A DNA stretch of 64,000 nucleotides from NCBI RefSeq assembly GCF_002019635.1, contig NZ_KV917371.1, positions 1,532,001 through 1,596,000 on the forward strand, read 5' to 3'. The DNA comes from Metabacillus halosaccharovorans. GTDB lineage: Bacteria > Bacillota > Bacilli > Bacillales > Bacillaceae. The position numbers and the translations under genes are program-made. The notes beneath the pieces were generated by a model. It ran no database searches and was not told the DNA's origin. It saw only the letters and a program-made list of their open reading frames with translations. Shown here piece by piece: positions 8,200 through 16,519 of this stretch (position 1 is its first letter; each line of letters starts with the position of its first letter).

Positions 8200-8770
8200 A
8201 ACATTTCTCAATGGCAACGATATACGGTGGATGATTATTCTTGTTAATAAATTGATATTGTAGGACATGGGCGTCACGGGGATCAATTGTTTTGAGGAAT
8301 GTCATTAAAGCATCTCGTTCAATTTGTCCTTCCTCATGCCCGTGGTAAATAACAATGACAATGATTCCTTCAGGTTTTAACATGCTTAATAATTGTTGTA
8401 CAGCAGAAATGGTTGTATCAGGAACCGTTACAATGGTTTGGTCCCCTCCTGGTAAATATCCAAGGTTAAACATTGCAGCTGAAATGGTTCCTTTATGTTC
8501 GTCTGATATGACAGAGTTAATATGCTGATGACCTTGCCGGACAAGTGTAACTTGTTCCACGAGGTTCTCGGTCATTAATCGTTCACGGGTATTTATTATT
8601 GCTTGTTCTTGAATGTCAAAGCCAAATACTTTGCCTGTTTCTCCAACCAGCTTAGCTAGGAAAACCGTGTCATGTCCATTTCCGATCGTTGCATCTACTA
8701 CGATATCTCCTTTAGATACAGCTTTTTCTAATAGTTGTTTTGCAAATGGTAAAATTCGTTGAAGCTTCAT
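8198..8770 (-). CDS. mnmM: tRNA mnm5(s2)U-forming methyltransferase MnmM
   Basis: Class I SAM-dependent methyltransferase of 190 residues matching B. subtilis YtqB, which methylates the aminomethyl group on wobble uridine-34 of tRNAs (mnm5U pathway). Motif I is VVDATIGNGHDT (about residues 24-35), followed by an acidic residue in FGFDIQ and a FNLGYLPGGD segment typical of this family. Its ATG overlaps the ytqA stop codon by one base (TAATG), so the two are translationally coupled. Its own stop lies in the right arm of the shared terminator. Confidence 0.9.
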   Translation of the reverse strand: MKLQRILPFAKQLLEKAVSKGDIVVDATIGNGHDTVFLAKLVGETGKVFGFDIQEQAIINTRERLMTENLVEQVTLVRQGHQHINSVISDEHKGTISAAMFNLGYLPGGDQTIVTVPDTTISAVQQLLSMLKPEGIIVIVIYHGHEEGQIERDALMTFLKTIDPRDAHVLQYQFINKNNHPPYIVAIEKC

Positions 8771-9732
8771 TATAGTTGTACCTCAGCTTTTTGATAAAAC
8801 TTTCCTTGATAGCTATTACGACGTTTTAATTCTGCATCAATTGAATTTAAAACATCCCATTTATTCACACTCCACATCGGTCCAATCATTAAATCAATAG
8901 GACCGTCACCAGTTATTCGATGAACAATCATTTCAGGAGGGATGATTTCTAACTGATCACATACCAATTTGACATATTCCTCTTGTGTAAGAAATTCAAG
9001 CTTTCCTTTTTCATATTGTTTTACCATTGGCGTCCCTTTTAGTAAGTGTAAAAGGTGTATTTTTATCCCTTGTACATCTAATTGTGCTACAGTTCTAGCT
9101 GTTTCCATCATCATTTCTTCATTTTCAAGGGGCAATCCATTAATAATATGAGAGCAAATACGGATACCATGTTTACGTAATTTTTCGACTCCATCTACAT
9201 AGCATTGGAAGTCATGTGCCCGATTAATAAGAAGAGCTGTCCGTTCATGTATTGTTTGTAAACCAAGCTCTACCCATAAATATGTTCGTTCATTTAATTC
9301 TGCCAGGTATTCAACAACATCATCCGGTAAACAGTCTGGCCGGGTAGCAATTGAAAGACCGACAACATCTTCTTGATTTAAGACAGATTCAAACTTTTCT
9401 TTTAACACATGTAGGGGTGCATGAGTGTTTGTATAGGCTTGAAAGTAAGCCATATATTTCCCGTCTTTCCATTTTTTGTGCATTTTTTGTTTAATTGTAT
9501 GAAATTGAGTAACAAGATCATCAGCTCGATTCCCGGCAAAATCACCGGAGCCTGCAGCACTGCAAAACGTACACCCACCATGAGCAACCGTGCCATCACG
9601 ATTTGGGCAATCAAAGCCTCCATCTAAAGCAACCTTAAATACTTTATGTCCAAAATGGTTTCGTAAATGATAATTCCATGTATGATATCGCTTATTATCT
9701 GACGCGTATTCGAATACAGAGGATTGGTTCAA
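8770..9732 (-). CDS. ytqA: Radical SAM protein, TIGR01212 family (YtqA)
   Basis: Radical SAM iron-sulfur protein of 320 residues. The N-terminal CPNRDGTVAHGGCTFC contains a C-x9-C-x2-C cluster motif rather than the common C-x3-C-x2-C; this is the pattern of the YtqA/YhcC family. Two glycine-rich stretches (GLSIATRPDCLPDD, WVELGLQTIHE) fit the SAM barrel. The start is TTG at 9730-9732 with AAAGGAGG 8 nt upstream. It is co-transcribed with ytqB/mnmM, so a role in tRNA modification is a reasonable inference, but the reaction is unknown to me. Confidence 0.88.
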   Translation of the reverse strand: MNQSSVFEYASDNKRYHTWNYHLRNHFGHKVFKVALDGGFDCPNRDGTVAHGGCTFCSAAGSGDFAGNRADDLVTQFHTIKQKMHKKWKDGKYMAYFQAYTNTHAPLHVLKEKFESVLNQEDVVGLSIATRPDCLPDDVVEYLAELNERTYLWVELGLQTIHERTALLINRAHDFQCYVDGVEKLRKHGIRICSHIINGLPLENEEMMMETARTVAQLDVQGIKIHLLHLLKGTPMVKQYEKGKLEFLTQEEYVKLVCDQLEIIPPEMIVHRITGDGPIDLMIGPMWSVNKWDVLNSIDAELKRRNSYQGKFYQKAEVQL

Positions 9733-9912
9733 GTAAGATACCTCCTTTTAGGTCATTCCTAATTTTCCATTTAAACATTTTACCATGTCAGCATAAAGAA
9801 AAACAGAATGGCTCAATACTTACCAATTATTTAAGCACAATTTTTTTACTGTTTTGCGAACAATAGTATTGATGAAGCATTATTGACTTCATATCGTTTG
9901 GAGGAGAGACAT

Positions 9913-10185
9913 ATGGCAACAAGACAATCCGTTAACGAATATCTTCAACGCTGTACGGACGCAATCGAATATGCTCGTGAGCAATATAAAATCGGCTCAC
10001 AACAAGAACACTATAATGCATCTGAATATACAAAAGCACTGCAAGGATTAGAAAATGCAGTGAATGATATTAATCATCTGTCACTTAGTGCGAATGATCA
10101 ACAACAAGACCAGCTTTATCGTATGAGACTGCAGCTTCAGCAAGTACAAAATGAAATGATTTTAAAAGGAGATGCAGAACGATGA
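9913..10185 (+). CDS. ytzC: YtzC family small helical protein
   Basis: A 90-residue, charged, helix-rich protein resembling B. subtilis YtzC (DUF2524). It begins MATRQSVNEYLQRC and ends with a Gln-rich coiled-coil-like segment (DQLYRMRLQLQQVQNEM). Function is unknown. The ATG at 9913 follows GGAGGAGA closely. The stop codon overlaps the ATG of the next small gene (ATGA), which indicates an operon. Confidence 0.8.
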   Translation: MATRQSVNEYLQRCTDAIEYAREQYKIGSQQEHYNASEYTKALQGLENAVNDINHLSLSANDQQQDQLYRMRLQLQQVQNEMILKGDAER

Positions 10186-10352
10186 AAAAGCGTTCAAAAC
10201 AAAACAACCCTGAGCAAAAAACCAAAAATGGTGTGAATAATAATGATTTAGAACTAGGTCAGGATCTTGATCCAGTTATTCAAACAAAAGCAAAAAATGC
10301 CAAAAAAGGGCAACCGATTAAATCAAAACAAAGAGTAGAGAACAAGAAGTAG
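10182..10352 (+). CDS. Small basic protein, unknown function
   Basis: A 56-residue frame starting MKKRSKQNNPEQK and ending in Lys-rich sequence, with many Asn, Gln and Lys residues and no hydrophobic stretch. Its ATG overlaps the ytzC stop by four bases, AAAAGGAG lies upstream inside ytzC, and a strong terminator follows four bases after its stop; these are the reasons to regard it as real. Composition resembles small spore or intrinsically disordered proteins, but I do not recognise a family. Confidence 0.6.
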   Translation: MKKRSKQNNPEQKTKNGVNNNDLELGQDLDPVIQTKAKNAKKGQPIKSKQRVENKK

Positions 10353-10355
10353 GAG

Positions 10356-10378
10356 AGGGCCGAATTGGCCCTTTTTGT
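10356..10378 (+). terminator. Terminator of the ytzC operon
   Basis: AGGGCC (10356-10361) pairs with GGCCCT (10367-10372), followed by TTTTTG. Confidence 0.88.
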
Positions 10379-10387
10379 TTGTGTATT

Positions 10388-10588
10388 GAGATGATAGCGT
10401 AATCATTCATATAGGGAAGTGATCGAATGAAAGGAAAAAGTGGTTGAAAAACGAGGGGAAGTGGTTGAATCAGGTATTGAGAACATAGAGTTGGTTTAAA
10501 AAAATAAAATGATAGCGCAATCACGTGAATAAGTGATCGAATAAAAGGAAAAAGCGGTTGAATCATGAGGTGATAGTATGATATAGAC
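10388..10588. repeat. Degenerate ~20-nt phrase repeat, copy A
   Basis: A string of related phrases spaced mostly 20-29 nt apart: GATAGCGTAATCA, GTGATCGAAT, GTGGTTGAA, GTGGTTGAATCAGG, GTTGGTTT, GATAGCGCAATCA, GTGATCGAAT, GCGGTTGAATCA. The same phrases in the same order form the array at 19484-19862. It begins right after the ytzC operon terminator and runs to the acetyltransferase promoter region. Confidence 0.85.
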
Positions 10589-10609
10589 AAATTAGACAGG
10601 AGGAATGAG

Positions 10610-11095
10610 ATGACAATTGAGGTAAGATTATCAAAAGAAAGTGATTTTGAGCAATTACTCGAAATCGATAATAGAATTTGGAATTCAACTACAACACCTG
10701 CAATCATTAAGTGGAATTCAGTAAGTGAATATAAGCAAAGAAATCCGGAGGGAAGTCAGCTTGTTGCATTGGTGAACGGCCAAGTAGCCGGTTTTCTTGG
10801 GTTTCATTCACCTACACCTTTGAATACAAATCAACATGTATTGGAAATAGATATTGCAGTAGACATGCATTTTCAAGGTAGAGGAGTAGGAAGGAGTTTG
10901 CTTTTGAATGCGGAAAATATATTTAAAGAAAAAGGTATTAAAAAACTCTCGCTCCGTGTATTAGAAACCAATAGTGGTGCAATCCAATTTTATCAAAAAT
11001 GTGGGTTCAGCATGCAAGGTAAACTGATCAACGAGTTTTTTATTGATGGAAAGTATGTAAATGATCTATTGATGTACAAACTTTTAGAGTGGTAG
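10610..11095 (+). CDS. GNAT-family N-acetyltransferase
   Basis: A 161-residue acetyl-CoA-dependent acetyltransferase. The GNAT fold is recognised from the central IDIAVDMHFQGRGVGRSLL, whose Q-x-R-G-x-G-x type acetyl-CoA loop lies near residue 88, and from the C-terminal NSGAIQFYQKCGF motif. AGGAGG is 6 nt before the ATG. It stands alone between a repeat region and the yttB transporter. The substrate (small molecule, peptide or ribosomal protein) cannot be told. Confidence 0.88.
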   Translation: MTIEVRLSKESDFEQLLEIDNRIWNSTTTPAIIKWNSVSEYKQRNPEGSQLVALVNGQVAGFLGFHSPTPLNTNQHVLEIDIAVDMHFQGRGVGRSLLLNAENIFKEKGIKKLSLRVLETNSGAIQFYQKCGFSMQGKLINEFFIDGKYVNDLLMYKLLEW

Positions 11096-11234
11096 AAAAA
11101 TCTATATTTTCGCATTATTATAACATTATGAAATGGGGCATTTCTTCATTGCAAAACAAGGAAAAAGGGGCTAAAATTCTCTGAGGAATATTCACGTGTG
11201 AATTCGTGAAAATCATGTTAAAGGAGGAGGATTT

Positions 11235-12440
11235 ATGCCACGTTCTCTTTGGTTGCTTGTAATTGGAATGATGATTAATGTGACAGGTTCTTCATTTCTA
11301 TGGCCGTTAAATACGATATATATTCATGATCATCTTGGTAAGTCTTTGACGGTTGCGGGAATTGTTCTCATGTTAAACGCTGCAGCAAGTGTTGTTGGAA
11401 ATCTTCTTGGTGGGGTATTATTTGATAAGATCGGTGGTTATAAATCCATCCTTTTAGGAATTGTGATTACATTGATTTCTGTCGTTGCCCTTATGTTTAA
11501 CCATTCTTGGCCTGTATATATGTATTTATTAATTTTTATTGGATTGGGATCAGGAATTGTGTTCCCAGCTACATATGCATTAGCCGGAACGGTATGGCCG
11601 GAAGGTGGCAGAAAAGCATTTAATGCTATTTATGTTGCTCAAAATGCAGGTGTAGCAGCAGGAGCTTCCCTAGGTGGATTTGTTGCTTCTATCTCATTTG
11701 ATTATATATTTGTTGCTAACGCAGCACTTTATGCTGTTTTTTTCTTGCTTGCATTCTTCGGTTTCCGAAATATCGATGATTCATCAGTAAAACAAGTATC
11801 GATATTGGATCAAAATCCGACCATAAAAAATCGTGAAAAATTTGGGGCTTTGGTCGTTTTATGTATTGGATATTTACTCTGCTGGGTAGGTTATGTTCAG
11901 TGGCCTTCAACGATCTCATCCCATACCCAAACCTTGAATATTTCATTAAGTCAATATAGTTTACTTTGGACAATAAATGGTGTGTTGATTGTACTTGGTC
12001 AACCGCTTATTTCTCTGTTTGTAAAGCATTTTGCCAAAACATTAAAAAAGCAAATGGTTCTGGGCTTTATCGTGTTTATCATTTCATTTGCTGTTGCATC
12101 ATATGCAGAGCAATTTACAGCATTTCTTGTGGCAATGGTGATATTAACGATAGGAGAAATGTTAGTGTGGCCAGCTGTGCCAACGATTGCAAATGATTTA
12201 GCTCCTAGTGGCAGACAGGGCTTTTATCAAGGCTTTGTTAACAGTACTGCTACGGGAGGAAAAATGATTGGTCCTCTCCTTGGAGGAATTGTTGTGGATT
12301 ACTACAATATGAGCTTATTATTTATGATCATCATTAGCTTGTTAATAGTAGGGATCTTTACTACCTTGATCTATGATAAAAAATTGAATGCAAAGCTTGA
12401 AGGTAAAGGGTCTCAGGCCTCCGACGCTGTCGGGGTCTAA
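11235..12440 (+). CDS. yttB: Major facilitator superfamily exporter YttB
   Basis: A 401-residue, 12-helix MFS transporter that matches B. subtilis YttB closely at its N-terminus (LWLLVIGMMINVTGSSFLWPLNT). The loop after helix 2 carries GGVLFDKIGGYKS, an MFS motif A variant. It belongs to the multidrug-efflux-like group, but no substrate is known. A strong ribosome site (AGGAGGAGG) precedes the ATG, and the terminator overlaps its stop codon. No regulator is adjacent. Confidence 0.88.
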   Translation: MPRSLWLLVIGMMINVTGSSFLWPLNTIYIHDHLGKSLTVAGIVLMLNAAASVVGNLLGGVLFDKIGGYKSILLGIVITLISVVALMFNHSWPVYMYLLIFIGLGSGIVFPATYALAGTVWPEGGRKAFNAIYVAQNAGVAAGASLGGFVASISFDYIFVANAALYAVFFLLAFFGFRNIDDSSVKQVSILDQNPTIKNREKFGALVVLCIGYLLCWVGYVQWPSTISSHTQTLNISLSQYSLLWTINGVLIVLGQPLISLFVKHFAKTLKKQMVLGFIVFIISFAVASYAEQFTAFLVAMVILTIGEMLVWPAVPTIANDLAPSGRQGFYQGFVNSTATGGKMIGPLLGGIVVDYYNMSLLFMIIISLLIVGIFTTLIYDKKLNAKLEGKGSQASDAVGV

Positions 12441-12452
12441 GGCCTTTTTTTT
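12415..12452 (+). terminator. yttB terminator
   Basis: AGGCCT...AGGCCT flank an inner CCGAC/GTCGG stem, followed by a run of eight T residues. It overlaps the last codons and stop of yttB. Confidence 0.85.
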
Positions 12453-12541
12453 AGTTTCTTTATCTTGAAAGACAAATTAAGACTCTAAAAATAATTGTGG
12501 TGTGATACGATATAAGAAAATATTTGCTAGGGGAAGATACT

Positions 12542-13912
12542 ATGTTAGATCATCGTTTTCCATATGCGAAAGAAATAATTGAGACAGTAATAGAAAACGC
12601 TTACATTTGGGTTGTGATTGTTGATGCGGATGGAAAGATTATTTATATGAATGAAAACTACTGTCGATTTTGTGAAGTAACAAAAGAGGAAGTCGTTGGA
12701 AAGCATGTAACAGAAGTCATTGAAAACACACGAATGCACATTGTGGCTAAAACCGGAGATGAAGAAATAGCTGATCTTCAGTATATCCGCGGTAATTACA
12801 TGATAGCCAATCGAATTCCAATCTTCGCAGATGGTAAAATAGTTGGTGCTTTTGGAACAGTTATGTTTCGTGATACAAAGGAATGGAGTGAGATGAACTC
12901 CCATGTTCGGCATCACCTTTCATCCATTCAGTCTTTTATTGAACAGCAGGAAGTTACTGGAGCGAAATATACATTAAATGATATTCATTCAAATTCTGCT
13001 ACTATGTCTGAATTAAAAGAGAAGGTCAAATCGATTGCTGCTACAGATAGCTCAGTTTTAATCCGTGGGGAAAGTGGGACAGGAAAGGAATTGTTTGCAC
13101 ATAGCATTCATTTGTTAAGTCATCGAAGTGAAGGGCCGTTTGTTAAGGTGAACTGTGGAGCCATACCTGAGCAGTTGCTTGAGTCTGAATTATTTGGGTA
13201 TGAAGATGGTGCGTTTACTGGAGCTAAAAAAGGTGGGAAAAAGGGAAAGTTCCAGCAAGCAAATGGTGGTACAATTTTTTTGGATGAAATCGGTGATATG
13301 AGTCTTCATATGCAAGTTAAGTTATTGCGTGTTCTCCAAGAAAAAGAAGTAGAACCGATTGGAGGCAATAGGACAATACCCTTGGATGTTAGAGTTATAA
13401 CAGCTACGAACAGACCGTTAGAGGAACTCATGAAAACAAATGACTTTAGAAGTGATCTTTATTATCGAATCAGCGTTATTCCGCTGTTTATACCGCCTTT
13501 AAGGGATCGAATGGCAGATTTAGAAACACTTGTCCGTTATTTTATTAAAAAAGTTTCTTTAAGAACAGGTAAAAGAATTTCTATGATTCATGAAGACGTG
13601 ATGGAGACGCTTCATCAATATCATTGGCAAGGGAATATTCGTGAACTGGAAAATATTATTGAAGCAGCCATTCATTTAGCCAAAACAGATGTCATTACAC
13701 TGGAGGCAGTTCCTGAATATATTAAAAATCGGCCTAGCTATCATACTGATATGAAAGTCAACTCATTAAAGGAAATGTTAGCTCAAGCAGAAAAGAACAT
13801 TCTTATTCGGACAATACAAAAACATGCTGGTGATAAAAGAATGGCAGCAAAAGAATTGCAAATTAGTAAGTCAAGTATGTATGAAAAAATTCAAAAATAT
13901 GGCTTAACTTAG
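12542..13912 (+). CDS. Sigma-54-dependent activator with PAS domain
   Basis: A 456-residue enhancer-binding protein. Domain order is PAS sensor (about residues 10-115), AAA+ domain (about 140-370) and Fis-type helix-turn-helix at the C-terminus. The AAA+ part has Walker A GESGTGKE, the sigma-54 contact loop GAFTGA, Walker B GTIFLDEIGD and an arginine-rich second region of homology. There is no receiver domain, so the PAS domain probably senses a small ligand directly, as in RocR-type regulators. The start at 12542 has AGGGGAAG upstream. It lies next to a sigma-54 promoter and the 3-hydroxybutyrate genes, which it very likely activates. Confidence 0.93.
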   Translation: MLDHRFPYAKEIIETVIENAYIWVVIVDADGKIIYMNENYCRFCEVTKEEVVGKHVTEVIENTRMHIVAKTGDEEIADLQYIRGNYMIANRIPIFADGKIVGAFGTVMFRDTKEWSEMNSHVRHHLSSIQSFIEQQEVTGAKYTLNDIHSNSATMSELKEKVKSIAATDSSVLIRGESGTGKELFAHSIHLLSHRSEGPFVKVNCGAIPEQLLESELFGYEDGAFTGAKKGGKKGKFQQANGGTIFLDEIGDMSLHMQVKLLRVLQEKEVEPIGGNRTIPLDVRVITATNRPLEELMKTNDFRSDLYYRISVIPLFIPPLRDRMADLETLVRYFIKKVSLRTGKRISMIHEDVMETLHQYHWQGNIRELENIIEAAIHLAKTDVITLEAVPEYIKNRPSYHTDMKVNSLKEMLAQAEKNILIRTIQKHAGDKRMAAKELQISKSSMYEKIQKYGLT

Positions 13913-13914
13913 TA

Positions 13915-14031
13915 GTCCGAAAAAATGGAAAGCAGTCCGGAATTATGGACTGTTATTTTTTTAGTGTCATATAAATACGTAAAGTAGATGGACAAGTCTC
14001 ATATTAAGATTGAGTGTCCGAAAAGGTGGAA
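13915..14031. promoter_or_regulatory. Three candidate activator (UAS) sites
   Basis: Three 16-bp sequences share GTCCG-N6-TGGA(A/C): 13915-13930, 13935-13950 and 14016-14031. The middle one is the most symmetric, with CAGTCC pairing to GGACTG over 13933-13952, and could also act as a weak terminator of the activator gene because a T run follows. The first two are 20 bp apart (two helical turns). All lie 113-230 bp upstream of the expected sigma-54 start site, as expected for enhancer sites. Binding by the adjacent regulator is inference. Confidence 0.72.
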
Positions 14032-14128
14032 TGATTCTCGTGATATGTGAACCAAATTCGCAAGTTTAATCATAAGTGCATGTAAAGGGATATCGGTTTA
14101 AACATATTGTTTATTGAAATAGAGGTAT

Positions 14129-14144
14129 TGGCACACTTCTTGCT
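14129..14144 (+). promoter_or_regulatory. Sigma-54 (-24/-12) promoter
   Basis: TGGCAC-N5-TTGCT matches the sigma-54 consensus, with GG (14130-14131) and GC (14142-14143) exactly 12 bp apart. Transcription should start near 14155, ahead of the GntP permease. Confidence 0.9.
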
Positions 14145-14230
14145 GTTATATATGTGAAAGGAGGAAGTGACCATTTTCATTTTCATGATGAAAGGAAGGT
14201 TGTAAATAGGCGGACGTAAAAATGGAGAAA

Positions 14231-14244
14231 TGAAAGCGGTTACC
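14231..14244 (+). promoter_or_regulatory. cre-like CcpA site in permease leader
   Basis: TGAAAGCGGTTACC fits the catabolite-responsive element consensus except at one or two positions. It lies about 75 bp downstream of the predicted sigma-54 start, where CcpA could block elongation when glucose is present. This is a motif-only call. Confidence 0.5.
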
Positions 14245-14318
14245 AAAAGACGTAGCTAGATTACTAGTTTGAGAACAGGAAAATACAAACGAAAGCCTCA
14301 AACAAAGGGGGAAACGAA

Positions 14319-15638
14319 ATGTTAAGTATGATTGGGCTAGTCGGTGGTTTAGCACTCTTAATTTATTTGACTATGAAGGGTATGAACTTGTTAGTTGCAG
14401 GTCCGTTATGTGCTTTATTTGTAGCTATTTGTAGCGGGCTACCTTTATTTCCTCAATTAGTTGGTGAAGGGGAAGCTAACTTCGTAGGTAATTATATGAC
14501 AGGCTTTTCAGGTTTTATATCATCTTGGTACCTGATGTTTTTATTAGGAGCGATTTTTGGAAAGGTTATGGAGGATAGTGGTGCGGCAGATAGTGTTTCA
14601 AAATGGATTGTTAGTAAGATTGGGATGAAAAGAGCTGTTATGGCAATTGTCATTGCTTGTGCTGTTTTAACATACGGTGGTGTCAGCTTATTCGTTGTTG
14701 CCTTCTCCGTTTATCCAATGGCGGTTAGTTTATTTAGAGAAGCTAACTTACCTCGGCGTTTTATCCCTGCAGCTCTTGCTTTTGGGTCTGTTACATTTAC
14801 GATGACATCTGCCGGTTCACCCGAAATTCAAAACTGGATTCCAATTGAATACCTTGGTACATCACCGTACGCAGGTTGGGAAGTTAGTTTAATTGTAGCT
14901 GTATTTATGATCATTTTCGGGTATTGGTGGTTACGTCGAATGATCACAAAAGCTATTGCAAATGGTGAAACATTTGTTGCAAGAGAAAATGATCCAGTTA
15001 ATGAAGATAAAGTTTTGCCAAATCCGTTATTCGGTATAATCCCATTGGTTGTTGTGTTAATTATTTCTTTTGCTTTCCACGACTCTTTACAACAATCAGC
15101 CCTTATTATTGCTTTATTAGGTGGAGTTATTGCTACGTATTTATTAAATCGTACCTATTTCAAATCTTTTTGGAGTGCAGTTTCAGAAGGGACGTTGGGA
15201 GCTTTAATCGCTCTCGGGAATACGGCGGCAGTTGTTGGCTTTGGCGGAGTAGCAAAAGCAGTACCTGCTTTTGAAGTGGCTGTTAATGCGATGACAAGTA
15301 TACCGGGAAGTCCTCTCATCGGAGGTGCCATTGCTGTAAGTGTGATAGCGGGTATGACAGGTTCAGCATCAGGAGGTCAGGCTATTGCGTTGCCGTTGAT
15401 TTCACCACATTACATGGATATGGGTGTGAATCCTGAAGCGTTACACAGAGTTGTATCAATTTCTTCAGGGGCGCTTGATTCCCTTCCACATAATGGCTAT
15501 GTTGTAACAACTATTCGGGGAATTTGTGGGGAATCTCATAAAGATGCTTATAATCCGGTTGGTGCACTAACTGTCATTGTTCCATTATTAGGTGTTATTT
15601 TAGCCATTATATTATTTTCATTCGGACTTGGAATTTAG
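14319..15638 (+). CDS. GntP-family permease, probable 3-hydroxybutyrate importer
   Basis: A 439-residue membrane transporter of the gluconate:H+ symporter family, with about 12 hydrophobic segments and family features such as AFGSVTFTMTSAGSPEIQN and the late GMTGSASGG and SSGALDSLPHNG motifs. GGGGGAAA precedes the ATG. It is the first gene after the sigma-54 promoter and is followed 20 bp later by 3-hydroxybutyrate dehydrogenase. Import of 3-hydroxybutyrate (or a related short hydroxy acid) is inferred from that pairing, not from the transporter sequence. Confidence 0.85.
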   Translation: MLSMIGLVGGLALLIYLTMKGMNLLVAGPLCALFVAICSGLPLFPQLVGEGEANFVGNYMTGFSGFISSWYLMFLLGAIFGKVMEDSGAADSVSKWIVSKIGMKRAVMAIVIACAVLTYGGVSLFVVAFSVYPMAVSLFREANLPRRFIPAALAFGSVTFTMTSAGSPEIQNWIPIEYLGTSPYAGWEVSLIVAVFMIIFGYWWLRRMITKAIANGETFVARENDPVNEDKVLPNPLFGIIPLVVVLIISFAFHDSLQQSALIIALLGGVIATYLLNRTYFKSFWSAVSEGTLGALIALGNTAAVVGFGGVAKAVPAFEVAVNAMTSIPGSPLIGGAIAVSVIAGMTGSASGGQAIALPLISPHYMDMGVNPEALHRVVSISSGALDSLPHNGYVVTTIRGICGESHKDAYNPVGALTVIVPLLGVILAIILFSFGLGI

Positions 15639-15657
15639 GAACGGAGGTAGGGTGTAA

Positions 15658-16434
15658 ATGGTTCTGGCTCAAGTTGTGCTATTAACAGGAGCTGCCCGGG
15701 GGATAGGCTTTGAACTAGCAAAAGCCTTTGCAAAAGAAGGCGCAAAAGTAGTTTTAACAGACTTACATGAAGAACAGGTTCGTGCGAGTACAAAACGGCT
15801 GCAAGAAGAAGGATTGGATGTCAGTGGTTTACCTTGTGATGTCACAAACGAACAAAACATAATTGATGTTGTAAAAGAAACAGCCGCAAGATATGGAAGA
15901 ATTGATACACTTATAAATAATGCAGGGCTTCAACATGTTGCACTTATCGAAGATTTCCCAACTGAAAAATTTGAGCAACTTGTTGGTGTTATGCTAGTCG
16001 CACCTTTTGTTTTAACAAAGCATGTTTTTCCGTTCATGAAAAATCAACAGTTTGGGAGAGTTCTAAACATCGCCTCTATTAATGGTTTAATTGGCTTTGC
16101 AGGCAAAGCTGCTTATAATAGTGCAAAGCACGGTGTCATTGGTTTAACAAAAGTCGCAGCATTAGAGGGGGCTCCTTATGGTATTACAGTGAATGCCTTG
16201 TGTCCGGGATATGTCGACACACCTCTTGTTAGAAACCAGCTTCAAGATTTGGCAAATACAAGAAAATTACCATTAGAGAATGTATTAGAGGATGTATTAT
16301 ACCCTCTCATTCCTCAGAAACGATTGCTTGATCCTAAGGAAGTGGCAGATTACGCTATATTTTTAGCCAGTGAAAAGGCAAAAGGAGTGACAGGGCAGGC
16401 AGTTGTTTTAGATGGTGGATATACAGTCCAGTAA
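15658..16434 (+). CDS. D-3-hydroxybutyrate dehydrogenase
   Basis: A 258-residue short-chain dehydrogenase that oxidises 3-hydroxybutyrate to acetoacetate with NAD+. It has the cofactor loop TGAARGIG (about residues 10-17), NNAG, the catalytic Ser in the NIASING segment and YNSAKHG (Tyr-x3-Lys). LCPGYVDTPLV and the length fit BDH-type members. CGGAGGTAGG precedes the ATG. It is the second gene of the sigma-54 operon. No acetoacetate CoA-transferase or thiolase is adjacent, so downstream steps must be encoded elsewhere. Confidence 0.88.
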   Translation: MVLAQVVLLTGAARGIGFELAKAFAKEGAKVVLTDLHEEQVRASTKRLQEEGLDVSGLPCDVTNEQNIIDVVKETAARYGRIDTLINNAGLQHVALIEDFPTEKFEQLVGVMLVAPFVLTKHVFPFMKNQQFGRVLNIASINGLIGFAGKAAYNSAKHGVIGLTKVAALEGAPYGITVNALCPGYVDTPLVRNQLQDLANTRKLPLENVLEDVLYPLIPQKRLLDPKEVADYAIFLASEKAKGVTGQAVVLDGGYTVQ

Positions 16435-16519
16435 TATGAATAAAAAAGTTTTCATTATGAAGCTGACATATTACCCGCTACTTGCATATCCCGACAAATT
16501 TATATAAAATAAGCTTAAT

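Noticed and set aside
10318-10707. Minus-strand open frame of 129 codons
   Set aside because: It crosses the phrase repeat and the start of the acetyltransferase gene; the peptide repeats reflect DNA repeats.
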